From the NCBI RefSeq assembly GCF_002836505.1, contig NZ_PJBF01000058.1, forward strand, positions 186,001-250,000: a stretch of 64,000 nucleotides of DNA, given 5' to 3'. Shown piece after piece: positions 18,397 through 29,001 of this stretch (its first letter is position 1; every line of letters starts with the position of its first letter). Below the pieces are notes generated by a model. The model searched no databases. It saw only the letters and a program-made list of their open reading frames with translations, and had not been told where the DNA came from. Origin of the DNA: Psychrobacter sp. Choline-02u-9. Lineage in GTDB: Bacteria; Pseudomonadota; Gammaproteobacteria; Pseudomonadales; Moraxellaceae. The position numbers and the translations under genes were made by a program.

Positions 18397-20427
18397 ATGA
18401 CTGCATTTGCCAATACCACTACTAAACAACCAGCGAGCAATGTTTCAACCAATCATGATGATACTAAGGCTAAAACGATAGTTGATATAAGCTATCAATT
18501 TGATTTTGCCCGTTTCTACGAGCATTTGGTCGATGTATCCCTGAGCTTTACAGTGGTATCCGACGCTCCGCAGCTTTGGTTACCAGCGTGGATACCAGGC
18601 AGTTATCTGATGCGCGAGTTTGCCCGAAACATCACTGCGGTACATTATCAAATAGTAGGGGCTCAAACAGCGGATAGTAACAAGCAATCAGAAACTTATC
18701 GCGCGCAAAAAATTGACAAAAATACATGGCAGCTGCCAGCGGTGCAAGCAGGGCAGACGGTCGTCGTTGAGTACGAAGTCTATTGCTATGATTTGTCCGT
18801 GCGTACGGCCTACATCGATCAGCAACGACTTTATGGTAATTTCACTTCACTTGCGCTCGCCGTCGAAGGGCAAGAGCAAGCACCTGTCCACGTTAGCTTA
18901 ATCGTTCCTGAGATATTTTTTGCAGACAAAGAAAGTAGCAAAGTACTGATGGCCTGTGGTTTAGAGGCTACGCACCTGCAAGTTGATCAGCAGCAAAAAG
19001 GCCGTCAGCAAGCGAACAGTCAGCATATTTACAAGTTACAGGCAGCCAATTATCACGAGTTGATTGATTATCCATTCGAAATCGCAGAACAAGAAAAGTT
19101 TGATTTTATTATTCATGATAATGAGCATCAGACGCTACATCATAGCTTTTACCTGTCAGGTAAGCAGAATGCTAACCTAGGTCGGTTGCAGCAGGATATT
19201 ACTCAGATTTGTCAGACCTACGTAGATTGGTTAGGCGATGCGCCATTTGACGATTATACCTTTATGACCTTTGCCAGCGGTCAAGACTATGGTGGACTTG
19301 AGCATATCAATTCTACTAGCCTTATTACCCCGCGAAATGACTTGCCAAGTGCCAATGAGCCAAAGCTACCAAGTGCAGATTATCAGCGGTTTTTAGGCTT
19401 GTGTAGTCACGAATATTTTCATTCATGGTGGGTGAAGACGGTACGCCCTAATGTCATGATCGATGTCGATTTGCGTCGTGAGGCATTTACGCCATTACTT
19501 TGGGTATTCGAAGGGTTTACGTCTTATATCGATGACTTCATGTTGCAAGCGTCAGGCGTGATTGACAAAGCCAATTATCTGCGACTACTAGCTGAGCAAA
19601 TCAATCGCTACTATCAGACCCCAGGGCGCGGTAATCAAAGCGTGGCAGAGTCAAGTTTTGATGCTTGGATTAAGCTGTATCGTACTGATGAAAATACAGG
19701 CAATGCGGGTGTCAGCTACTATAATAAAGGCGCGTTGGTCGCTCTATGTCTGGATCTAATCTTACTCAAAAATAGCGACGGTCGTTATCGTTTGTTTGAT
19801 GTGGTCAAAGCTTTTTATACTCAGGCCAAGCAGAACGATAGTAAGCGGATTGGTATCAGTAGTGATGACATGGCCTCTGTTATTGAGCAGTTTATGCCGC
19901 TAGCAGAATGGGAAGACTTTGAACGTCGTTACGTCAATGGGGTAGAAGAGCTGCCAATTGAAGCGTTGCTAGTGGCAAACGGTGTCAAAATACAGGCGAA
20001 TACCAAAGAAACCGCTGACAAGCATGTGCCTTGGGGTATGCGATGTAATGAGACGCCAGCTGGGCTCAAGGTCAATCGTGTGATGCGAGGTAGTATTGCG
20101 GCTAAAGCTGGTATTTCAGCGCATGACGTTATTATCGCGATTGACGGCATCAAAGCAGATACGAAACAACTTACCACCTTGGTTAATACAGAGCATCCTG
20201 TTGAATGCTATTTATTCCGTCGTGATGAGCTGATGTGTGTTCAGGTTCAACCCGAAACGACAACTAAAGTTGAGCCGCGAGATGAGACAACTGGCATGAC
20301 TGGAGCAGTACCTCCTCATAAAGTAAGCCTACGCTTAGCAAAAGGAGATAAGACTTTAGAGAATGATAATGAGCAATTAAAAGGTGAGGCAGGTTGGGAG
20401 ACATGGCTTAATGTTATGAAACGATAG
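18397..20427 (+). CDS. M61 family metallopeptidase with PDZ domain
   Basis: A 676-residue protein of the M61 glycyl-aminopeptidase family. An N-terminal beta domain (about 25-210, with LPAWIPGSYLMREFARNI) precedes the catalytic domain. That domain has the zinc motif in SHEYFHSWW (H338, E339, H342) and the third ligand in the downstream FEGFTSYIDD. A C-terminal PDZ domain (about 540-610, RVMRGSIAAKAGISAHDVII) follows. No signal peptide is evident, so it is probably cytosolic. Family members release N-terminal Gly or Ala; the native substrate is unknown. The gene is monocistronic and ends at a strong terminator. Confidence 0.92.
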   Translation: MTAFANTTTKQPASNVSTNHDDTKAKTIVDISYQFDFARFYEHLVDVSLSFTVVSDAPQLWLPAWIPGSYLMREFARNITAVHYQIVGAQTADSNKQSETYRAQKIDKNTWQLPAVQAGQTVVVEYEVYCYDLSVRTAYIDQQRLYGNFTSLALAVEGQEQAPVHVSLIVPEIFFADKESSKVLMACGLEATHLQVDQQQKGRQQANSQHIYKLQAANYHELIDYPFEIAEQEKFDFIIHDNEHQTLHHSFYLSGKQNANLGRLQQDITQICQTYVDWLGDAPFDDYTFMTFASGQDYGGLEHINSTSLITPRNDLPSANEPKLPSADYQRFLGLCSHEYFHSWWVKTVRPNVMIDVDLRREAFTPLLWVFEGFTSYIDDFMLQASGVIDKANYLRLLAEQINRYYQTPGRGNQSVAESSFDAWIKLYRTDENTGNAGVSYYNKGALVALCLDLILLKNSDGRYRLFDVVKAFYTQAKQNDSKRIGISSDDMASVIEQFMPLAEWEDFERRYVNGVEELPIEALLVANGVKIQANTKETADKHVPWGMRCNETPAGLKVNRVMRGSIAAKAGISAHDVIIAIDGIKADTKQLTTLVNTEHPVECYLFRRDELMCVQVQPETTTKVEPRDETTGMTGAVPPHKVSLRLAKGDKTLENDNEQLKGEAGWETWLNVMKR

Positions 20428-20458
20428 CCTCGATGCTATATAAAATACCTTTCCATAC

Positions 20459-20502
20459 AAAAAACCCTCTTCCGAGCAATACTGCTTAGAAGAGGGTTTT
20501 TT
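20459..20502. terminator. Bidirectional terminator
   Basis: AAAAAACCCTCTTC pairs with GAAGAGGGTTTTTT around a loop with a further small pairing. It lies between the M61 gene (+) and the DUF305 gene (-). Confidence 0.88.
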
Positions 20503-20575
20503 ATAATCTATAATATTGTTGATATGTCTAAGCAACCTAAGTGATTAACAAATCAGGGGTTAGCGAGATATACAA

Positions 20576-21439
20576 TTACTGCTCTTTGGCTCTGTTGTCT
20601 AGATTATCTGGGCTATCTAGGTTCTTATCATCGGTAAATTCGGGCTCAATATTTTCATCTACAGAGCTATCGTCTTTTTCGCTACTTGCAGCCTCAAGCG
20701 CAGCAATCCAGTTTTTCATCACATCGATTTCAGTTTGCTGGGTATCAATGATGTCTTGAGCCAACTGACGCATCTCTTCATCTGTCCCATATTCGAGCTG
20801 AACTTTTGCCATATCAACAGCGGCAATATGATGCGGTAGCATGCCGCGTGCAAACGCCATATCAGGCACGGGATCAGCCACACCCAAAGTCATTTCGCCA
20901 TGCATATTTTCCATGCTTTTAGCATATGCTTGCTGCATCGCCACAGTATTTGGCTTAGGTTTGGCAGCATCAGGATGGCTAGCCAGCCACTTGTTTAAGA
21001 CATCGATTTCAGCTTGCTGTGCCGTGATGACGTCTTGAGCAAGTTGGCGCATCGCTTCATCAATGCCATACTTGAGCTCTATTTTTGCCATATCTACCGC
21101 GCCGCGATGATGTCCCAACATACCTTTAGCGAAAGCGGTATCAGGATCGTTATACCCCATACCAATCATCATCTCGTCATGCATTCTAGTCATCGATCTC
21201 GTATAGTCTCTGAGCATATCGCTCATTTGAGACTCATCGCTGACACTGTTATCGCTGTCATTTGTTAGAGTATCGTCTGCCATATCGTCATGCTCAGCAT
21301 GTGGTATATCAGTTACTGGCGGTGAGGTTTCTTCTGCAGGATTTGATTGGTTGTCCTCTGTCGTTGGCTGACAGGCACTCAATACAAGCGCTGCAGAAAT
21401 GCTAGTGACCAACGAAAGAAAACGACGAGAAGCAATCAT
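20576..21439 (-). CDS. DUF305 lipoprotein with two tandem domains
   Basis: 287 residues. A lipoprotein signal ends in LVLSACQ, followed by an acidic linker (about 25-65). Two DUF305 repeats then share the pattern MH.EM, AFA.GML.HH..AVDMAK, YG.DE.MRQLAQD.I..QQ.EIDV. The first covers about 75-155 and the second about 165-245. Conserved His and Met suggest copper or other metal binding, as reported for cyanobacterial CopM; that role is inferred. The C-terminus is acidic. It is monocistronic, with no copper gene nearby. Confidence 0.88.
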   Translation of the reverse strand: MIASRRFLSLVTSISAALVLSACQPTTEDNQSNPAEETSPPVTDIPHAEHDDMADDTLTNDSDNSVSDESQMSDMLRDYTRSMTRMHDEMMIGMGYNDPDTAFAKGMLGHHRGAVDMAKIELKYGIDEAMRQLAQDVITAQQAEIDVLNKWLASHPDAAKPKPNTVAMQQAYAKSMENMHGEMTLGVADPVPDMAFARGMLPHHIAAVDMAKVQLEYGTDEEMRQLAQDIIDTQQTEIDVMKNWIAALEAASSEKDDSSVDENIEPEFTDDKNLDSPDNLDNRAKEQ

Positions 21440-21660
21440 GACATATCCCTATTGTGAAAAAACCAAACGATAAATGGATAATACTTATTATACATAATCA
21501 ATTACGTGCTGAATGTTAGCAGATAAACCTTACCCATTCGAGACACTATGTTTAACAGGTCGTAATATATTAGTGTCAGAGCTTTATATTAGGGGCTAAA
21601 CAGCTAAATAGCCAAACAGTGTGAACTAATCAACAATATATAAACTTAAAACTATCTAAA
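21440..21660. other. Intergenic region
   Basis: 221 AT-rich bp upstream of the DUF305 gene and downstream of the RluE-like gene, both minus-strand. Nothing beyond a presumed promoter is seen. Confidence 0.3.
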
Positions 21661-22275
21661 CTAGCTAGAAATACCTAGCTGACGACAGTGTTCGCTAGTT
21701 AGATGAACGCGTACAAACTCTCCAACAGCTAACTCACCTAGCTCAAATCCTGCCACTGACCAACGTATCAAACGCAGACAAGGCAGACCGACATGCGCTG
21801 TCATACGTCTAACTTGGCGATTTTTACCTTCATATATTGTCAGCATTAGCCATGAGTCCGGTACGCTTTTACGCTCACGTATTGGCGGATTGCGCTGCCA
21901 GAGTACCATCGGTAGCTCATTTTCACTGACGTGTTTGACCTCAGCAGGTAGCGTTTTACCATCTTTTAAAACCACGCCACGTTTGAGCTTATTGAGTTGC
22001 TCAGCAGTAGGGGTTCCTTCTACTTGCACTAAATAAGTTTTACCTTGTTTGCGCCCTGCATTGGCTTTTGGCGGATGAGTAATTGCTTTATTAACTCGAC
22101 CATCATCGGTCAAAATCAGCAAGCCCTCTGAAGTAGCATCTAACCGACCAGCAACTCGCAAAGCCTTGTCAGTAAAGTATTGCGATAGGGTGGTGTGATC
22201 GTTATTACTGTCATCTCTAAACTGACTTTGCACGCCGTAAGGCTTATTGAATAAGATGAGACTAGAAGTAGACAT
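21661..22275 (-). CDS. rluE: 23S rRNA pseudouridine synthase, RsuA/RluE family
   Basis: A 204-residue pseudouridine synthase without an S4 domain. ILFNKPYGVQSQF is motif I, AGRLDATSEGLLILTDDG is motif II with the catalytic Asp, then KTYLVQVEGTP, and the C-terminal EGKNRQVRRMTAHVGLPCLRLIR is typical of the RsuA group. Lack of the S4 domain and the short length fit RluE, which modifies U2457 of 23S rRNA in E. coli. The frame is open 13 codons further upstream (22314), but MSTSSLILFNKPYG is the family start. Confidence 0.88.
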   Translation of the reverse strand: MSTSSLILFNKPYGVQSQFRDDSNNDHTTLSQYFTDKALRVAGRLDATSEGLLILTDDGRVNKAITHPPKANAGRKQGKTYLVQVEGTPTAEQLNKLKRGVVLKDGKTLPAEVKHVSENELPMVLWQRNPPIRERKSVPDSWLMLTIYEGKNRQVRRMTAHVGLPCLRLIRWSVAGFELGELAVGEFVRVHLTSEHCRQLGISS

Positions 22276-22713
22276 AAAACGGTGTTTCCTAGTTTTTGAG
22301 GGACAATGAATCATTGTAGCGTATGTTTTGTGATGCAGAGCTAGTATTAAGCGGCAAGACTAAAGGCGATATATTTAATGTGCTGTATGCTACATGACCT
22401 GCTACAAAAGTAGGACAGCGCTTATATAAATTTGCTGTTATTCTAAATCCGCATTCTAATAGTGGTATTTATATTTTTAATAGAGAAATATCTACTATCT
22501 GCAAGCGACAATCATTGTTTGGGTCTTTATTTTAATTTTTTTAGCTTAAAGCTACTTTTAACATTGTTCAAATCAATGCCGCAAGTGTCGTACTCATCAA
22601 AGCTTTGCTTAGCCGATAAGCGCCCAGAGCGTTATAACTATAATAAAACGGTTAGCATAACAAAGTGCCTAGTTCGCTTGCGACGTCCAACATACAACCA
22701 AGGAATATCATCG
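22276..22713. other. Divergent promoter region rluE / icd
   Basis: 438 bp. The icd frame stays open upstream to 22462 but that part has no conserved coding character. The SD AAGGAATAT before ATG 22714 fixes the icd start. No RNA gene was found. Confidence 0.4.
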
Positions 22714-23973
22714 ATGTCATATGATAAGGTTATCGTGCCAAGAGACGGCGAAAAAGTGACCGTAAACGCAGATCTCACATTAAATGTTCCCAACCATCCG
22801 ATTATTCCGTTTGTGGAAGGTGATGGGATCGGCGTAGATATCACGCCTGTCATGATAAAAGTAGTCAATGCTGCGGTTGATAAAGCGTATCACGGCAAGA
22901 AGTCTATCATTTGGATGGAGACTTATCTTGGTGAAAAAGCAGCGAAAGTATATGACGGCGATTATTTGCCAAGCGAGACGCTAGAGATTCTAAAAGACTA
23001 CGTCATTAGTATCAAGGGTCCATTGACCACGCCAGTGGGTGGTGGCTTTAGTTCGTTAAACGTCGCGGTACGCCAAAACCTCGACCTGTATGTCTGTCAA
23101 CGCCCCGTACGCTGGTTTGAGGGCGTACCAAGTCCAGTGCAGCATCCAGAGCTGACGAATATGGTTATCTTTCGTGAAAACACAGAAGACATCTACACGG
23201 GTATCGAGTGGAAAGCGGGCAGCGATGATGCCAAAAAAGTTATTAATTTCTTAAGAGATGAGATGGGTGTGACCAGTATTCGATTCCCTGAAGACTGCGG
23301 CATCGGTATCAAGCCTGTCTCAAAAGAGGGCTCACAACGTCTGGTACGCAAAGCGATTCAGCATGCCATCGATAATGATTTGCCAAACGTGACTCTAGTG
23401 CATAAAGGCAATATCATGAAGTTCACTGAAGGCGCATTCAAGGATTGGGGCTATGAGCTAGCGGCAGAGCGTTTTGGTGCAGAGTTATTAGATGGCGGTC
23501 CATGGATGACTATGAAAAATCCAAAAACAGGTAATGATATTATTATTAAAGACGTCATCGCTGATGCGTTTTTGCAGCAGATTTTGATGCGTCCCGCAGA
23601 CTATTCTGTAGTAGCAACGCTTAATCTGAATGGTGACTATATCTCTGATGCATTGGCGGCTGAAGTAGGCGGTATTGGTATCGCGCCTGGTGCAAACAAA
23701 GGCGGCGCGATCGCTGTTTATGAAGCGACGCACGGTACTGCGCCCAAGTACGCTGGTCAGGATAAAGTAAATCCAGGTTCACTGATATTGTCTGCTGAGA
23801 TGATGCTTCGTGATATGGGCTGGACGGAAGCAGCTGACCTTGTCATTAGCGGTATCCAAGGAGCGATTGCCAATAAAACAGTCACGTATGATTTTGAGCG
23901 TCTGATGCCAGATGCTACCTTATTGAGTACTTCTGAGTTTGGTAAGGCGATTATTAAGCATATGGAAGCCTAA
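22714..23973 (+). CDS. icd: NADP-dependent isocitrate dehydrogenase, homodimeric type
   Basis: A 419-residue E. coli-type NADP-IDH that converts isocitrate to 2-oxoglutarate in the TCA cycle. The substrate/phosphorylation loop [13 protein letters not shown] carries Ser114, the equivalent of E. coli Ser113. Then come [68 protein letters not shown] with the metal-binding Asp, and [20 protein letters not shown] for NADP. If aceK exists elsewhere, it may be controlled by phosphorylation. It converges on the unrelated monomeric IDH gene. Confidence 0.96.
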   Translation: MSYDKVIVPRDGEKVTVNADLTLNVPNHPIIPFVEGDGIGVDITPVMIKVVNAAVDKAYHGKKSIIWMETYLGEKAAKVYDGDYLPSETLEILKDYVISIKGPLTTPVGGGFSSLNVAVRQNLDLYVCQRPVRWFEGVPSPVQHPELTNMVIFRENTEDIYTGIEWKAGSDDAKKVINFLRDEMGVTSIRFPEDCGIGIKPVSKEGSQRLVRKAIQHAIDNDLPNVTLVHKGNIMKFTEGAFKDWGYELAAERFGAELLDGGPWMTMKNPKTGNDIIIKDVIADAFLQQILMRPADYSVVATLNLNGDYISDALAAEVGGIGIAPGANKGGAIAVYEATHGTAPKYAGQDKVNPGSLILSAEMMLRDMGWTEAADLVISGIQGAIANKTVTYDFERLMPDATLLSTSEFGKAIIKHMEA

Positions 23974-24016
23974 GACTACTTAAGCTCTCAGCATTCTATT
24001 TTATTACTATGTATCA

Positions 24017-24048
24017 AAAGCCGCCTGATTATATAGGTGGCTTTTTTT
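24017..24048 (+). terminator. icd terminator
   Basis: AAAAGCCGCCT pairs with AGGTGGCTTTT (one G-T pair) around a short loop and is followed by a T run. It lies 44 bp after the icd stop. Confidence 0.85.
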
Positions 24049-24080
24049 ATGTCACTCTTTATAAAGATTTTAGAAAACAT

Positions 24081-24123
24081 AAAAAAACACCCCAACGTTC
24101 TAAGACGGTTGAGGTGTTTTTTA
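24081..24123. terminator. Second terminator between icd and idh
   Basis: AAAAACACCCCAACGT pairs imperfectly with ACGGTTGAGGTGTTTTTT. A seven-A run on the left gives T on the minus strand, so it can serve idh as well as icd. Confidence 0.75.
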
Positions 24124-24207
24124 CTAAGACTTAAACTTGCTTAATCGCTGCTAGGTATAAAAACCAAAAGAGATTAGGCTTAATTGTTTAAGAGCAGTTG
24201 CTTAAAA

Positions 24208-26427
24208 TTATAGCGATGCCAATGTCTCGTTAAACAAAGCGCTTGGACGCATTGCTTTCTTAGCCAATTCTTCATCAGCATAGTAGTAGCCTTTGATGTC
24301 TACTGGCTTGCCTTGAGCTTGGTTAAGTTCTTTAACGATGGCTTCTTCGTTCTCTTTTAGCTTTTGCGCGAATGGTGTAAATTGCGCTTTTAGCTCGCTA
24401 TCTTGATCTTGCGCTGCAAGCTCTTCTGCCCAGTACATTGCTAGATAGAAATGGCTACCACGGTTGTCAAGCTCGCCAGTTTTACGTGATGGCGACTTAT
24501 CGTTTAGTAGCAGTTTTTCTGTTGCTGTATCTAGTGTGTCTGCCAAGATTTGAGCTTTAGCATTGTTGTCGTTGTTTGCTAGATGCTCCAAAGATACCGT
24601 CAATGCCAAGAACTCACCGAGTGAATCCCAACGTAGATGGTTCTCTTCTGTCAGCTGCTCAACGTGCTTCGGTGCAGAACCACCAGCGCCAGTTTCAAAC
24701 AAACCGCCACCCTTCATTAGTGGTACAACTGATAGCATCTTGGCACTGGTGCCTAGCTCTAGGATAGGGAACAAGTCAGTTAGGTAATCACGTAAAATGT
24801 TACCGGTCGCAGAGATAGTATCTAAACCACGAGCAACACGCTCTAGGGTATAACGCATCGCACGAACCTGAGACATAATCTCGATATGTAAGCCAGTAGT
24901 ATCATGATCTTTTAGATACGTTCTAACTTTTTTGATTAGCTCGTTCTCATGTGGACGGTATGGGTCTAACCAGAAGATAACAGGCGTATCTGATTCACGA
25001 GCACGGCGTACGGCAAGTTTTACCCAGTCTTGGATAGGCTCATCTTTAACCTGACACATGCGCCAGATATCACCTTTCTCAACACGTTTTTCGAGTAGCA
25101 CTTCATCAGTATCAATATCGACGATACGTGCAATACCAGCATCGCTAGACTCAAAAGTCTTGTCATGCGAGCCATACTCTTCAGCTTTTTGAGCCATTAG
25201 GCCAACGTTAGGAACGGTACCCATGGTTTTTGGATCAAAGTTACCATGCCATTTGCAGAAGTTGATCATTTCTTGGTAAATACGCGCAAAGGTAGACTCT
25301 GGCATGACGGCTTTACAGTCATACATTTTGCCATCAGCACCCCACATTTTACCACCTGAACGAATCATCGCTGGCATAGAAGCATCAACGATTACATCAC
25401 TTGGAGAATGGAAGTTGGTGATACCTTTTGAAGAGTCAACCATGGCCAGACGTGGGCGATGCTCTTGACACGCATGCAAGTCGCGCTCAATCTCTTCACG
25501 CTGAGAGGCTGGCAAAGTGGCAATTTTGTCGTACAAGTCAGCCATACCGTTGTTGACGTTGATACCTAGCTCATCAAAGAATGCGCCATGTTTTTCAAAG
25601 GCTTCTTTATAGTAGATTCTAACCGCATGACCAAAGACGATAGGATGCGAGACCTTCATCATGGTTGCTTTTACGTGTAATGAGAACAAGATACCAGCTT
25701 CGCGGCAATCTTCCATTTCACGCTCATAAAACTCTAATAGTGCTTTTTTGCTCATGACCATCAGGTCGATGACTTCTTTATCAAGCAAAGCAATTTTAGG
25801 CTTTAATACTTTTTGAGTACCGTCATCAAGTAACAACTCCATACGTACTGTACGAGCTTTATCTAATGTCATAGATTGCTCGCCATCGTAGAAGTCGCCG
25901 CCATGCATGTGTGATACGTGCGTGCTTGACCATTGCTTCCACTCACCCATAGAGTGTGGATGCTTGCGTGCATAGTTTTTAACTGCTTTAGGCGCGCGGC
26001 GATCTGAGTTACCTTCACGCAGTACTGGGTTCACTGAACTGCCTAAGCTTTTGCCATAGCGCTTGCGTAGCTCTTTTTCTTCGTCAGTTTGTGGATCTTC
26101 TGGGAAGTTAGGAATAGCATAGCCTTTGCTCTGTAGCTCTTTGATAGCAGCTTTTAACTGCTGTACAGAAGCACTAATGTTTGGCAGTTTAATGATGTTG
26201 GTATTTGGATCTTGAGTTAGACGACCTAGCTCAGCTAAGTTGTCAGGAACACGTTGCTCCTCGGTCAAGTATTCAGGGAATTCGGCCAATATACGCGCTG
26301 CAACAGAGATGTCGCTGGTTTCAACCTCAACGCCTGCCGTTTTGGTGAATGCTTCGACAATAGGTAAGAACGACAGAGTCGCCAGCGCTGGGGCTTCGTC
26401 AGTTTTTGTATAAATAATTTTTGACAT
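24208..26427 (-). CDS. NADP-dependent isocitrate dehydrogenase, monomeric type
   Basis: A 739-residue monomeric IDH (IDH-II family), evolutionarily separate from the dimeric enzyme. Recognised by the start [92 protein letters not shown] and [18 protein letters not shown]. In psychrophiles such as Colwellia maris the monomeric form is the cold-adapted isozyme. The frame extends 27 codons upstream (26508), but the family start and AAGGAAG SD favour 26427. The 3' end faces icd. Confidence 0.96.
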   Translation of the reverse strand: MSKIIYTKTDEAPALATLSFLPIVEAFTKTAGVEVETSDISVAARILAEFPEYLTEEQRVPDNLAELGRLTQDPNTNIIKLPNISASVQQLKAAIKELQSKGYAIPNFPEDPQTDEEKELRKRYGKSLGSSVNPVLREGNSDRRAPKAVKNYARKHPHSMGEWKQWSSTHVSHMHGGDFYDGEQSMTLDKARTVRMELLLDDGTQKVLKPKIALLDKEVIDLMVMSKKALLEFYEREMEDCREAGILFSLHVKATMMKVSHPIVFGHAVRIYYKEAFEKHGAFFDELGINVNNGMADLYDKIATLPASQREEIERDLHACQEHRPRLAMVDSSKGITNFHSPSDVIVDASMPAMIRSGGKMWGADGKMYDCKAVMPESTFARIYQEMINFCKWHGNFDPKTMGTVPNVGLMAQKAEEYGSHDKTFESSDAGIARIVDIDTDEVLLEKRVEKGDIWRMCQVKDEPIQDWVKLAVRRARESDTPVIFWLDPYRPHENELIKKVRTYLKDHDTTGLHIEIMSQVRAMRYTLERVARGLDTISATGNILRDYLTDLFPILELGTSAKMLSVVPLMKGGGLFETGAGGSAPKHVEQLTEENHLRWDSLGEFLALTVSLEHLANNDNNAKAQILADTLDTATEKLLLNDKSPSRKTGELDNRGSHFYLAMYWAEELAAQDQDSELKAQFTPFAQKLKENEEAIVKELNQAQGKPVDIKGYYYADEELAKKAMRPSALFNETLASL

Positions 26428-27034
26428 TTTAGTTAGATCTTCCTTTAGGCTGTAGTTAATAATAAAGCTCAAATATAGTGTTGAATATGCGTCAATGATA
26501 CTATGCAATAATCCATGATATGGTTAGAACAAGTACTTCATATGTAGCTTCTTAGAAATTTTTAAGACAGGTCAGGCATTTTCTTTTAATAATATTCATG
26601 AAAAAAGCATTTAAAGGCAACACGTTAACGGTCGGTGCAAAACTGCCTAAAAGTGAATCACTGACGCTACATTATAATCAATCCACTATAAATCCGATAG
26701 GATGTCAATCGTATACCATGAACTAAGTATACTGTTTTAGCTCGTATCCTATGGTTTCGAATTATACTAAGCTAATAACAACCTTATTCTACCAGTCATC
26801 GGCTTCGATATCATCTTTTCCATACAACTACTGTTTTTTCATGATGTTTTATATTGATCTTACTGCCCATGAGCACAGTCGTACAAACCACCCGCGTTAT
26901 CGTTGGTGGTTTTTTATTGGATGCAGATAAGTTTTTGCAAATTGTGACAGCAATGGCGTAAAAATTTGCTAGTCTAGGTCATCAATAGATTGGTTATCGA
27001 TAAATATATCGCGATTATAATAGTGACGGTGAAT
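26428..27034. other. Intergenic region upstream of idh and of the acyltransferase gene
   Basis: 607 bp between divergent genes. It contains an orphan terminator at 26885-26917 and no supported ORF. The short upstream extensions of both flanking frames (to 26508 and 26990) are not believed to be coding. Confidence 0.5.
26885..26917 (+). terminator. Orphan Rho-independent terminator
   Basis: AAACCACC pairs with GGTGGTTT around a 12-base loop, followed by TTTTATT. No plus-strand gene precedes it within 370 bp, so it may end a small RNA or an attenuated leader of the gene at 27035. Confidence 0.6.
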
Positions 27035-28393
27035 ATGAGTTTAGAGTATGCGCTGATTAATGATACCAGCTGGCAGAGCCAAACAGAGTGGCAGACGCCA
27101 GATACCCCTTTTATGTCATTTGCTTTTTGGCAAGCGCTGACTGACACCGGAGCAATTGGTGAGCAGGCAGGGTGGCTACCGATATTTATTTTGGTACATC
27201 GTGTCGCCGATGCTGCTAATAGTGCGGATAGTGAAGATAGCACCGATACCTTAGTAGATAGCGCGGCAGAAAATACATTGCAGCCTGTGGCCGTCATGCC
27301 AGTATTTATAAAAGGTCATCATCGCGGTGAGTTTGTATTTGATCATGCATGGGCTGAAGCTTATGCACGCTATGGCGTTGATTATTATCCGCGATTGGTC
27401 ACTAGCGCACCATATACACCGATTACCGGTCAAAGAGTTTGGTTGGCAAAAGGTGAGACTTTAAATGAGGAAGTTCTTAAAACAGCCATCGCAGGTATCG
27501 ATGATATCGCTCAACAAGTGGGCGCCTCAAGCTGGCATGGACTGTTTGTGACACCAGAGCTTGCCTCTATCGCCACCACATCTATGCCAACTGAAATTGA
27601 TGTAGAGCATGCGATAGCGGCTCAAGAAAGCGGCGTAGAATCAGCTGCTATTGAGCTACCGATATTTGAGCGTCAAGGTTGCCAGTTCTTATGGCAAAAC
27701 AAAGACTTACTTAATGACAGTAAGCCATTTGCGGATTTCGATGCGTTTTTAATGACCTTGAAAGCCAAAAAACGCAAGACTATTCGGGCTGAGCGTCGCA
27801 AGGTCGGCGAGCAAGGCATTAGCTGTCAGCGTAAGTGTGGTAACGACATCACGGATGAAGACTGGCAAGCGTTCTATCATTGTTATGTGATGACTTATGC
27901 GGTACGTGGGCAAAAGCCATATTTGACCCTTGATTTTTTTATGGCGCTAGCCGACAGCATGCCTGAGCACATCATGTTGGCGCAAGCCATGGATGCCGAT
28001 GGTGAAATCATCGCAAGTAGCTTATTCTTATACGATAAAGCGGACAGCGATAATGTTGATGATAATGCTACCTTGTACGGCCGCTATTGGGGCGCGCTCG
28101 GTGAGTATGATAGCTTGCACTTTGAGCTTTGTTATTATCAAGGGCTTGAGTTTGCTATCGAGCAAGGCTTAAGGTATTTTGATCCGGGCACGCAAGGGGA
28201 GCATAAGCTGGTTCGCGGTTTTATTCCAACGACCACTCACTCTATCCACCGTATTTATGATGCGCGCTTTGTGCCAGCGATTAGCGATTTTTGTGCAAAA
28301 GATCGCTTGCATATGGCGCAATATCGTCAGCAGGCATTTGAGGCATTACCGTTTAACGCCGATAATATGCCAGACTTTGATATCAATCGTTAA
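27035..28393 (+). CDS. Predicted N-acyltransferase, COG3146/FemAB-like GNAT
   Basis: A 452-residue protein of the DUF482/COG3146 family (GNAT fold, FemAB-like). The family segments are SFAFWQALTDTGAIGEQAGWLPIFI, then ILVHR...VMPVFIKGHHRGEFVFDHAWA (residues about 80-110), FEFW-like IFERQGCQFLW, FLMTLKAKKRKTIRAERRKV, and C-terminal LYGRYWGALGEYDSLHFELCYYQG and GTQGEHKLVRGFIPTTTHS. The acyl donor and target are unknown. ATG 27035 with GGTGA is chosen over TTG 26990. It precedes ubiC by 113 bp on the same strand. Confidence 0.82.
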   Translation: MSLEYALINDTSWQSQTEWQTPDTPFMSFAFWQALTDTGAIGEQAGWLPIFILVHRVADAANSADSEDSTDTLVDSAAENTLQPVAVMPVFIKGHHRGEFVFDHAWAEAYARYGVDYYPRLVTSAPYTPITGQRVWLAKGETLNEEVLKTAIAGIDDIAQQVGASSWHGLFVTPELASIATTSMPTEIDVEHAIAAQESGVESAAIELPIFERQGCQFLWQNKDLLNDSKPFADFDAFLMTLKAKKRKTIRAERRKVGEQGISCQRKCGNDITDEDWQAFYHCYVMTYAVRGQKPYLTLDFFMALADSMPEHIMLAQAMDADGEIIASSLFLYDKADSDNVDDNATLYGRYWGALGEYDSLHFELCYYQGLEFAIEQGLRYFDPGTQGEHKLVRGFIPTTTHSIHRIYDARFVPAISDFCAKDRLHMAQYRQQAFEALPFNADNMPDFDINR

Positions 28394-28506
28394 TGCTCGA
28401 TTTTACGAATATTGACTATTATTAATAGCTGCTTTTATCAATGTCGCTTTATTCACAGACACTCGCAGCCGTTTACTTTTTAAATTCTCACTATTAGCCG
28501 TCAACT

Positions 28507-29001
28507 ATGCCCAGTAATCTTTTTGCTAGTCCTGCCACTTTTACCCCGCCCTCTGAGCTGGTATCTTGGCTTAATGCCGAAGGCTCTCTGACTGTGATGT
28601 TGGAACAAAGAGCAGGGCAGCCATTACGAGTAGAACGCAGTTTTGAGGGCTTTCGAGCGCTAACATTGCAACAAAAACGACAATTAGGACTGCAAGGTTC
28701 AGCGCTAAATCGTCCGATGCTGACGTGGATACGTGAAGTACAGTTATATGGTAATGATGAGCAGCCGTGGGTGGCAGCGCAAAGTATCTTTCCTTTATCG
28801 AGTCTCAAAGGCAACGCGCGGCGTCTGCAACAGCTAAAGGGCACACCGATTGGCTATGTGTTATTTAAACGTCGTCGTACTTTACCCAGTCAGCGTTTTA
28901 TCAGCCATACCGATGCTGGCTGGCAACGACAAACGCGTTATGATTGGTATGGGCGCACGCTACTGATTAGCGAAACGTTTTTAGCTTCATTTTTAAAATG
29001 A
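28507..29001 (+). CDS. ubiC: Chorismate lyase (chorismate--pyruvate lyase)
   Basis: A 164-residue UbiC that cleaves chorismate to 4-hydroxybenzoate and pyruvate, the first ubiquinone-specific step. Visible are WLNAEGSLT, MLTWIREVQLYGNDEQPWVAAQSIFP with the product-binding Arg, TPIGYVLF, and the end YDWYGRTLLISETFL with the catalytic-site Glu. The length and the order of motifs match E. coli UbiC. ubiA is not adjacent in this window. It might be cotranscribed with the acyltransferase gene. Confidence 0.88.
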   Translation: MPSNLFASPATFTPPSELVSWLNAEGSLTVMLEQRAGQPLRVERSFEGFRALTLQQKRQLGLQGSALNRPMLTWIREVQLYGNDEQPWVAAQSIFPLSSLKGNARRLQQLKGTPIGYVLFKRRRTLPSQRFISHTDAGWQRQTRYDWYGRTLLISETFLASFLK

